From Methylorubrum extorquens (GTDB lineage Bacteria; Pseudomonadota; Alphaproteobacteria; Rhizobiales; Beijerinckiaceae), in assembly GCA_019695455.1 (NCBI GenBank), contig JAEUAC010000091.1, positions 1 to 19,739 of the forward strand: a DNA stretch of 19,739 bases, read 5' to 3'. The notes beneath the pieces were generated by a model, which had not been told where the DNA came from, did no database searches, and worked only from the letters and a program-made list of their open reading frames with translations. The position numbers and the translations under genes are program-made. Position 1 is the stretch's first letter. Every line of letters begins with the position of its first letter. Of the stretch, positions 14,005-19,739 are shown piece after piece.

Positions 14005-16227
14005 TCAGGCGGCCGCTTCCACGTCGGGCATCGCCTGCTCGCGGGCCACGAGGACCTCGAGGGCTCCCGCGTGCTGCGCCGCCTCGTAGCAGCGCACCAG
14101 ATCCTGGTTCGCGGGTTCGAGGTTCGAGGCGATGACGACCGCATCGACGCGCGGAGCGAACAGCTTGAGCAGTTCGGGCCGGGTGTTTCCGACGAGGACG
14201 CAGAGGACCCAGTCGTAGGTCTTGTCGAGCGCCGAGAGCGCGACGTCGAGGCTTTCCGGCTCCGACGTGAGCACGTCGTTCTTCAGCGTGCCGGGCTTGA
14301 CCCGCTGCAGCGTCGAATCCGGATCGCGCCGGATCACGTCCGCGAAGGACGATTCGCCCGCGATGAGGTCCGTCAGGCCGACGAGGTCGGACGGCAGGCT
14401 GTCCTCGGGATCCACCTCGACGGTCACGACCCGCTCCATGGCGGCGAGCGCCTGGGCGAGGCCGCTCCCGACGGCGACGCCTTCCGGTCCGGCATCGACG
14501 CCCGTCACGAGCACCCGCCGGGCCCGGTCCGTGACCGGCACCTTGCGGAGGCGTTCGATCAGGCCGCCGAACTCGTAGCGGCCGTCGCCGACGGGCGCCG
14601 TCGACCGGGCCGCGGCGGCCGTGGCCGCCGGCAGGACCGGGGCGGCGGCGCTCGGCGCGGCGGCGGCCGGCTCGTCGCCCTTCAGCCGGGCGCCGAGGCG
14701 CGCCATGTCGAAGGAGAACGGACGATCGCGGACCTCCTCGTGGGGCGCAGGCTCCGGGTCCGGCCGCAGGGCGGGCGCGGGGAGCGGACGCGGCACCGCC
14801 CGGGCGGCCGGGACGGTCGTGCCGACCATCAGCTCCCGGGCGACGATGGCCCCCATGGACAGGAGGAAGGCGGCCAGCGTCGCGAGCGCGACGATCGGGC
14901 CCTTCTTCGGGAAGCTCGGCACGAGCGGCGCGACGGCGCGGGAGATGACGCGGGCATCGGGCGGCGCCGCGTTGCCGACGTCGCGGGCGGTCGCCTCCCG
15001 ATAGCGCGCCAGGTAGGATTCGAGCTGGTCGCGCTGGATGCGGGCCTCCCGCTCCAGCGCGCGGAGCTGCACTTCGCTCTCGTTGCCGTTCGCGACCACC
15101 GTCTTCTGCTGCTCGAGCTGGGCCTGCAGCGCCTGGACGCGGCTGCCGGCGATGCGGGCGTCGTTCTCCAGCGTGCGGGCCGTGCGCTCGGCGGCGCCGC
15201 GGACCTGGCCGTCGAGGTCGGTCAGCTGCGCGTTCAGCTCCTTGATCCGCGGATGCTGCGGCAGGAGGGTCCGGGATTCGAGGGCGAGCTGCGTGCGCAG
15301 GTTGATGCGCTGCTCGATGAGCCGGCGGATCAGGTCGTTGTTCGCGACGTCGGGGATCTCGAAGCCGCGGCCGTCCTGGACGAGATCGCGGATGAGCTGC
15401 GCCTTGGCCTGGGCGTCGCTCTGCTGGACGCGGGCCTGCGAGAGCTGCGCCGACAGCTCGGAGAGCTGCTGTCCGGACAGCGTGCCCTGGCCGGCGCCGG
15501 CGAGGAGCCCGCTCCGGGTGCGGAACGCCTCGACCTTGGCCTCGGCCTCGGTCACGCGGCTGCGCAGGCCGTCGATGTTGCCGCCGAGCCAGGTGGAGGC
15601 GGAGCGCGCCGAATCCTTCTTGGCCCCCTCCATGGCGTCGAGATAGAGCGCCGCGATCGTGTTGGAGGCGCGGGCCGCCAGATCCGGGTCCTTGGACTTG
15701 AAGTCGATGGAGACGATGCGCGACTTGCCGACCGGGTAGACGCTCAAGTGCTCGTAGTAGCGTTCGAGCACCCGGTCCTCGGGGCTCTTGGCCTCGTTGA
15801 CGCGGCCCATGCCGAGCAGCGACGCGACCGGCCGCAGGAAGCCGAGGTCGCGGGCGGCGGGATCGAATTCGGGGTTGCCGACGAGCCCGAGCTGGCGGAT
15901 GGCGTCGCGGGCGAGGTCGCGCGACATGACGATCTGCACCTGGCTGGCGACCGCCTGCTCGTCGAACTGCAGGTTCGAGTCCGTGCGCTCGGCCGCGCCG
16001 GGGCGCGTGAAGTAGGTGTCGCCCGCCTGCAGGAGCACCTTCGCCTCGCCCGTGTAGCGCGGCGAGACGACGGTCACGAACGCCGTCGCCCCCAGCAGGG
16101 TGGCGAGCGTCGGCACGGCGATCCAGCGCCAGCGCGCCCGCAGCGCACGCCCGATATCGGCGAGACTGGCGTCGGGCGGCGGGGCGACGAGACGAGCGTC
16201 CTCCGCGGCAACATGCAAATGGGGCAT
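14005..16227 (-). CDS. Wzc/ExoP-like exopolysaccharide chain-length protein with degenerate kinase domain
   Basis: 740-residue inner-membrane polysaccharide co-polymerase. Order: Wzz-type N-terminus with TM1 (about 35-54) followed by 'PRYTGEAKVLLQ'; periplasmic part with long coiled coils (about 195-420, e.g. 'LSELSAQLSQARVQQSDAQAKAQLI'); PKGPI before TM2 (about 440-462); Pro/Ala-rich linker; and a C-terminal domain (about 560-740) shaped like a BY-kinase/ParA-type ATPase. In that domain the Walker A strand reads VLVTGVDAGPEGVAVGSGLAQALA without the GK(S/T) lysine, the Walker A' counterpart reads VVTVEVDPED, the Walker B counterpart reads YDWVLCVLVG, and no tyrosine cluster ends the protein. 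So autophosphorylation seems impossible. ATG at 16227 has an AGGA site; a GTG at 16266 is alternative. It diverges from the export lipoprotein gene. Confidence 0.9.
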   Translation of the reverse strand: MPHLHVAAEDARLVAPPPDASLADIGRALRARWRWIAVPTLATLLGATAFVTVVSPRYTGEAKVLLQAGDTYFTRPGAAERTDSNLQFDEQAVASQVQIVMSRDLARDAIRQLGLVGNPEFDPAARDLGFLRPVASLLGMGRVNEAKSPEDRVLERYYEHLSVYPVGKSRIVSIDFKSKDPDLAARASNTIAALYLDAMEGAKKDSARSASTWLGGNIDGLRSRVTEAEAKVEAFRTRSGLLAGAGQGTLSGQQLSELSAQLSQARVQQSDAQAKAQLIRDLVQDGRGFEIPDVANNDLIRRLIEQRINLRTQLALESRTLLPQHPRIKELNAQLTDLDGQVRGAAERTARTLENDARIAGSRVQALQAQLEQQKTVVANGNESEVQLRALEREARIQRDQLESYLARYREATARDVGNAAPPDARVISRAVAPLVPSFPKKGPIVALATLAAFLLSMGAIVARELMVGTTVPAARAVPRPLPAPALRPDPEPAPHEEVRDRPFSFDMARLGARLKGDEPAAAAPSAAAPVLPAATAAAARSTAPVGDGRYEFGGLIERLRKVPVTDRARRVLVTGVDAGPEGVAVGSGLAQALAAMERVVTVEVDPEDSLPSDLVGLTDLIAGESSFADVIRRDPDSTLQRVKPGTLKNDVLTSEPESLDVALSALDKTYDWVLCVLVGNTRPELLKLFAPRVDAVVIASNLEPANQDLVRCYEAAQHAGALEVLVAREQAMPDVEAAA

Positions 16228-16402
16228 CGTCGAGCGATCCTGCGGCACAAACCTCGTCGAGATCACGCCATTAAGGTTGATATCGTCTTAAAGGCCTCCG
16301 ATCCGGCGCCAATATTTGCCCGTGCCGGGAGGCGGGCGGAGCTACGGAGTATTAACCACGTCGTCTTAATCCCGTCCGACGTCTCTCCACTCGGAACCGG
16401 CC
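16228..16402. promoter_or_regulatory. AT-richer divergent control region of the polysaccharide export genes
   Basis: 175 bp between the Wzc-like (minus) and Wza-like (plus) starts, clearly richer in A/T than its surroundings (TTAA-containing words at 16271, 16288, 16352 and 16366). A 9-base direct repeat TCGTCTTAA occurs at 16283-16291 and 16361-16369, 78 bp apart. The second copy lies inside a 6-bp inverted repeat ACGTCG/CGACGT (16358-16363/16377-16382). These are candidates for a regulator binding in this region. I cannot fix -35/-10 boxes. Confidence 0.55.
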
Positions 16403-16963
16403 ATGAATAGGCGTCGCGCCCTCTTTCTTCTCGCTGCGGCGGCACCGCTCGCGGGCTGCCTCAAGGCACAGACCACCGGTTCGGTGGTGGCCGCCGCGCC
16501 GGCCGGACCCTACACGCTCTCCACGGGCGACAAGCTGCGCGTCATCGTCTTCGGCCAGGACACGCTGTCCAACATCTACCAGGTCGACGCGAGCGGCCGC
16601 ATCGCGATGCCGCTGGTCGGCGCCATCCCGGTGAGCGGGATGTCCACGGCCGCCGCGGCCGGCGCCATCGAGGCCAAGCTGCGGGCCGGCTACATCCGCG
16701 AGCCGAAGGTCACGGTCGAGGTCGACACCTACCGCCCGTTCTTCATCCTGGGCGAGGTCACGACCTCCGGGCAGTTCGCCTTCGTGAACGGCATGACGGT
16801 GCAGACCGCCGTCGCCATCGCGGGCGGCTTCACGCCGCGCGCCGAGCGCGGCAAGGTCGAGCTGACGCGCCGCACGACGCGCGGCATCCAGACGGCCGAG
16901 GTGCCGGTCACCTACGCGGTGCAGCCCGGCGACACGATCGTCATCAAGGAGCGCTGGTTCTGA
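16403..16963 (+). CDS. Wza-like polysaccharide export lipoprotein (short form)
   Basis: 186-residue lipoprotein of the polysaccharide biosynthesis/export family. It has a basic N-terminus (MNRRR), hydrophobic core and lipobox LAGC with Cys19 as lipidation site. Residues ~36-108 form the poly-export domain ('YTLSTGDKLRVIVFGQDTLSNIYQVDASGRIAMPLVGAIPVSGMS'), and ~110-175 an SLBB-like domain ('RPFFILGEVTTSGQFAFVNGMTVQTAVAIAGGF'). It ends at 'GDTIVIKERWF' and lacks the extra SLBB repeats and C-terminal amphipathic helix that form the outer-membrane pore in E. coli Wza. So it is the short form common in Rhizobiales, which would need another component for the pore. ATG at 16403 follows GGAA. It diverges from the Wzc-like gene, its expected partner, and is followed after 35 bp by the glycosyltransferase. 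Confidence 0.92.
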   Translation: MNRRRALFLLAAAAPLAGCLKAQTTGSVVAAAPAGPYTLSTGDKLRVIVFGQDTLSNIYQVDASGRIAMPLVGAIPVSGMSTAAAAGAIEAKLRAGYIREPKVTVEVDTYRPFFILGEVTTSGQFAFVNGMTVQTAVAIAGGFTPRAERGKVELTRRTTRGIQTAEVPVTYAVQPGDTIVIKERWF

Positions 16964-16998
16964 GAGGTGCGGCCCGCCCCGCGGGCGGGAGCGGATCG

Positions 16999-18132
16999 TT
17001 GAGGATCCTCCACGTCTTCCGCTCGCCCGTCGGCGGGCTGTTCCGGCACGTGCTCGACGCGAGCCGCGGCCAGGCGGCGCGCGGCCACGAGGTCGGCCTC
17101 GTCTGCGATTCGACCACGGGCAGCGACCGCGCCGAGGAGGCGCTCGCCGCGATCGGGCCTCAGCTCGCGCTCGGCCTCACGCGCCTGCCGATGCACCGGC
17201 TGCCGCACCCGTCGGACGCGACCGTCGTCGCGCAGCTCACGCGGCTGCAGAGGCGCATCGCGGCCGACGTGCTGCACGGCCACGGGGCCAAGGGCGGCGC
17301 CTATGCCCGGACGATCGTCGAGGGCCGGCGAACGGCGACGATCCGCGCCTACACGCCCCATGGCGGAGCCTTCCACTACGCGCCCGGCACGCTGAGCCAC
17401 GCGGCCTACATGCGGATCGAGGCCATGCTCGGCCGCCGGACGGACCTGTTCCTGTTCGAGAGCGAGTACGTCCGCGACCGCTTCGCGCGCTTCGTCGGTC
17501 CGACGGACCGCCTGGTGCGCGTCGTCCACAACGGCGTGACGGACGCGGAATTCGCGCCCATCGAGCGCCTGCCGGACCCGTTCGACCTCGTCTATATCGG
17601 CGAGCTGCGGATGGCGAAGGGGGTCGACACCCTGATCGACGCGCTCGCGATCGTCCGCCGGGAGCACAAGATCCGCCTGACCCTCCTCGCCATCGGCGCC
17701 GGCCCGAGCGAGGCGGAGTTCAAGGCCCGCGCGCGCGCCGCGGGCGTCTGGGATTCGATCGCCTTCGTGCCGCCGCAGCCCATCCGGCCCGCCCTCGCCC
17801 GCGGCCGGGTCATGATCCTGCCGTCCCGGGCGGAATCGCTGCCCTACGTCATCCTGGAGGCGGCCGCGGCCGCGCAGCCGCTCGTCTCGACCAATGTCGG
17901 CGGCATCCCGGAGATCTTCGGGCCCTATGCGGACGAGCTCATCCGGCCGAACGACCCGACGGCGCTCGCCGCCCGCATCCTCTCCTCCTTCGCCGAGCCC
18001 GAGGCGCGCCGCGAATCCCGCGCCTTCGCGATCCGCCGCCACGTGCGGGAGGCGTTCAACGTCGACCGCATGGTCGCGGGCGGCTTGGCGGCCTACGAGG
18101 ACGCGCGGCGGCGCAAGGAGGAGGCGGCCTGA
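16999..18132 (+). CDS. Glycosyltransferase family 4 protein (TTG start)
   Basis: 377-residue GT-B retaining glycosyltransferase that probably adds a sugar from a nucleotide donor to the growing lipid-linked exopolysaccharide unit at the cytoplasmic membrane face. N-terminal acceptor domain: 'RILHVFRSPVGGLFRHVLDASRGQAARGHEVGLVCD' and 'DVLHGHGAKGGAYAR'. C-terminal donor domain: 'LVYIGELRMAKGVDTLIDALAIV', 'LTLLAIGAGPSEAEFK' and the family EX7E motif with Glu279 and Glu287 in 'PSRAESLPYVILEAAAA', followed by 'VSTNVGGIPEIF'. The start is TTG at 16999, preceded by GGGAG at about 8 bases; no ATG or GTG fits a full-length N-terminus. The sugar is unknown. It sits between the export lipoprotein and the priming transferase genes, all on the plus strand. 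Confidence 0.92.
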   Translation: MRILHVFRSPVGGLFRHVLDASRGQAARGHEVGLVCDSTTGSDRAEEALAAIGPQLALGLTRLPMHRLPHPSDATVVAQLTRLQRRIAADVLHGHGAKGGAYARTIVEGRRTATIRAYTPHGGAFHYAPGTLSHAAYMRIEAMLGRRTDLFLFESEYVRDRFARFVGPTDRLVRVVHNGVTDAEFAPIERLPDPFDLVYIGELRMAKGVDTLIDALAIVRREHKIRLTLLAIGAGPSEAEFKARARAAGVWDSIAFVPPQPIRPALARGRVMILPSRAESLPYVILEAAAAAQPLVSTNVGGIPEIFGPYADELIRPNDPTALAARILSSFAEPEARRESRAFAIRRHVREAFNVDRMVAGGLAAYEDARRRKEEAA

Positions 18133-18192
18133 GCCTCCGGTGCCGTTGAGCCTTCCGAAAGGCGCGACGTCTAGAAGCGGCGGCAACGATCT

Positions 18193-18211
18193 GCCCGTCC
18201 GTCCGACGGGC
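18193..18211 (+). repeat. Hairpin in the leader of the priming transferase gene
   Basis: GCCCGTC (18193-18199) and GACGGGC (18205-18211) form a 7-bp perfect stem with a 5-nt loop, 16 bp upstream of the priming transferase ATG and just before its weak GGAA ribosome site. No T run follows, so it is not a standard terminator. It could modulate read-through or translation between the two genes. The rest of the 95-bp gap (18133-18227) shows nothing else. Confidence 0.4.
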
Positions 18212-18227
18212 GCCCGGAAATCGACGA

Positions 18228-19733
18228 ATGGCCGGTTTCGAACTGCGTGACCTGATCAGCGCCGCGACGGACAACGCCGTGCGGACGGACCGCGCCGGAG
18301 GCTTCGCCCGCCCGGTCCGCAAGGTCCGCATGTCGCCTGTGATCCTGGGGGGGCTCGTGCGGCTCGCCGAGACCGCCCTCGTCGCCGGGACGGGGATCGT
18401 CAGCCACCACGCCTATCTCGAGGCCGCCGAGCGGTACGGCGCGGCCTCCTGGGTCGTGTTGGCCGGCGTCGTCCTCAGCAGCGCGGTCGCCTTCCAGGCG
18501 ATCGGCGCCTACACGTCGAGCGCCGTGCGGTCGCTCGTCGCGACCATGCTCCGGATCGCGGTCGCCTGGACGTCCGTCTTCATTTGCGTGCTGGCCCTGG
18601 TGTTCCTCCTGAAGGCCGGCGATTCGCTGTCCCGGCTCTGGCTCGTCCTCTGGTACGCGGCCGGGCTCGGCGCGATCGCCCTCGAGCGGATCGGCGTCGC
18701 CGTCGTGGTCGCCCGGATGGCGCGGTCGGGCGCGTTCGACCGCAGGACCGCGATCGTCGGCGGCGGCGAGCCGGCGAACGAGATCATCCGCGCCCTGCAG
18801 AGCCAGCCGGAGACCGGCATCCGGATCGTCGGCATCTTCGACGACCGCGACGACAGCCGCTCCCCGCCCGTGGTCGGGGGCTATCCGAAGCTCGGCACGG
18901 TCACGGACCTCGTCGAGTACGCCCGCACCACCCCGCTCGAACTCGTCATCTTCACGCTGCCGATCTCGGCGGAGACGCGCCTCCTGCAGATGCTCGGCAA
19001 GCTCTGGGTGCTTCCGATCGACATCCGCCTCTCCGCGCATGCGAGCAAGATCCGGCTCCGCCCGCGCAGCTACTCCTATATCGGCTCGGTGCCCGTGCTC
19101 GACGTCTTCGACCGGCCGATCGCCGACTGGGACCTCATCCTCAAGTGGCTGTTCGACAAGGTGATCGGCTCGCTGCTGATCGTCGCGACCCTGCCCGTGC
19201 TCCTGTTCGCGGCCCTGGCCGTGAAGCTCGATTCCCGCGGACCGGTCCTGTTCAAGCAGAAGCGCTACGGCTTCAACAACGAGCTGGTCGAGGTCTTCAA
19301 GTTCCGGTCCATGTACACGGACATGGCGGATGCCGGCGCGTCCCGCCTCGTGACCCGGGACGATCCGCGCGTGACCCGCGTCGGGCGGATCCTGCGCCGC
19401 ACCTCCATCGACGAGCTGCCCCAGCTCTTCAACGTCGTGTTCACGGGCAACCTCTCGCTGGTCGGCCCGCGGCCGCACGCCCTCCACGCCAAGGCCGAGA
19501 ACCAGCTCTACGACGAGGTCGTCGACGGCTATTTCGCGCGCCACAAGGTCAAGCCCGGCATCACGGGATGGGCGCAGATCAACGGCTGGCGCGGCGAGAC
19601 GGACACGTCGGAAAAAATCCAGAAGCGCGTCGAATGCGACCTCTTCTACATCGAGAACTGGTCCATCTTCCTCGACATGTACGTCCTCGCCATGACGCCG
19701 ATCTCGCTGGTCAATACGCGTTCTTCGTCTTGA
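18228..19733 (+). CDS. Exopolysaccharide polyprenyl glycosylphosphotransferase (priming enzyme)
   Basis: 501-residue inner-membrane enzyme that transfers a hexose-1-phosphate, commonly glucose-1-P, from UDP-sugar to undecaprenyl phosphate, starting the repeat unit. About four N-terminal TM helices (roughly 38-60, 73-95, 107-128, 137-160), then a nucleotide-binding-fold domain with 'TAIVGGGEPANEII' (174-187), then another membrane segment and the catalytic PglC/WcaJ-type domain (about 305-500). Catalytic-domain landmarks: 'FDKVIGSLLIVATLPVLLFAALAVKLDSRGPVLFKQKRYGFN', 'FKFRSMY', 'VTRDDPRVTRVGRILRRTSIDELPQLFNVVFTGNLSLVGPRPH' with the conserved DELPQ and GPRP, and 'KPGITGWAQINGWRGET'. ATG at 18228 follows a GGAA site. 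Undecaprenyl-phosphate glucose phosphotransferase is the most likely name; galactose specificity cannot be excluded. Confidence 0.94.
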   Translation: MAGFELRDLISAATDNAVRTDRAGGFARPVRKVRMSPVILGGLVRLAETALVAGTGIVSHHAYLEAAERYGAASWVVLAGVVLSSAVAFQAIGAYTSSAVRSLVATMLRIAVAWTSVFICVLALVFLLKAGDSLSRLWLVLWYAAGLGAIALERIGVAVVVARMARSGAFDRRTAIVGGGEPANEIIRALQSQPETGIRIVGIFDDRDDSRSPPVVGGYPKLGTVTDLVEYARTTPLELVIFTLPISAETRLLQMLGKLWVLPIDIRLSAHASKIRLRPRSYSYIGSVPVLDVFDRPIADWDLILKWLFDKVIGSLLIVATLPVLLFAALAVKLDSRGPVLFKQKRYGFNNELVEVFKFRSMYTDMADAGASRLVTRDDPRVTRVGRILRRTSIDELPQLFNVVFTGNLSLVGPRPHALHAKAENQLYDEVVDGYFARHKVKPGITGWAQINGWRGETDTSEKIQKRVECDLFYIENWSIFLDMYVLAMTPISLVNTRSSS

Positions 19734-19739
19734 CCAGCG

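Noticed and set aside
13936..16410. 824-residue plus-strand open frame opposite the Wzc-like gene
   Set aside because: Antisense shadow with biased composition; the minus strand has a full, recognisable protein.
18171..19544. 457-residue minus-strand open frame opposite the priming transferase
   Set aside because: Asp/Arg/Glu-rich antisense shadow; the plus strand encodes a complete conserved enzyme.
1..19739. Search for CRISPR arrays, insertion sequences, integrases, toxin-antitoxin or phage genes
   Set aside because: No repeat-spacer pattern, transposase, integrase or phage-type protein is visible; composition is even across the window.

Overview
The window is a very GC-rich bacterial chromosome segment (about 70 % G+C by eye). 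Its gene set and protein flavour point to an alphaproteobacterium of the Hyphomicrobiales (Rhizobiales), perhaps Methylobacteriaceae-like. The clues are a ctaA/DUF2842 pair, an OprB-type porin, formate-tetrahydrofolate ligase, and a Rhizobiales-style exopolysaccharide locus. The taxonomic call is inferred from protein resemblance, not from a marker gene. I see no rRNA, tRNA, CRISPR array, IS element or prophage. Coding density is high, and very long shadow ORFs run opposite most genes because of the GC content.

Left part (1-4944), metabolism and transport: the 5' end of a glutathione reductase gene (minus), a 59-residue unrecognised protein (plus), an OprB-family porin (plus), a SulP anion transporter with a STAS domain (minus, its stop 3 bp from the porin stop), and an Asp/Glu/hydantoin-racemase-fold protein lacking the two usual catalytic cysteines (plus).

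Middle (5096-11514): a minus-strand cluster reading, in transcription order, small cysteine-free HMA-like protein -> class III omega-aminotransferase -> formate-tetrahydrofolate ligase. Next come a two-TM protein with a degenerate EAL domain (plus), heme A synthase ctaA (minus, sharing a CTAG with the EAL gene stop), and a DUF2842 membrane protein (plus).

Right part (11506-19733), exopolysaccharide/cell-surface locus: polysaccharide deacetylase (minus) diverging from a CelD/BcsL-type GNAT protein (plus); a Wzc-like chain-length/co-polymerase protein whose C-terminal kinase-like domain has lost the Walker A lysine (minus); and, diverging from it across an AT-richer 175-bp region, a plus-strand run of small Wza-like export lipoprotein, GT4 glycosyltransferase with a TTG start, and polyprenyl glycosylphosphotransferase. 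Together these could start a lipid-linked repeat unit, extend it, acylate or deacetylate it, set its length and export it. Flippase, polymerase and further glycosyltransferases would have to lie outside the window.

No wholly new system is evident. The most interesting signals are four proteins that keep a recognisable fold but have lost catalytic or metal-binding residues (racemase-like, EAL-like, Wzc-like, HMA-like), a cluster of three strong inverted repeats in the convergent gap 13818-14004, and the repeat-bearing divergent control region of the polysaccharide genes.
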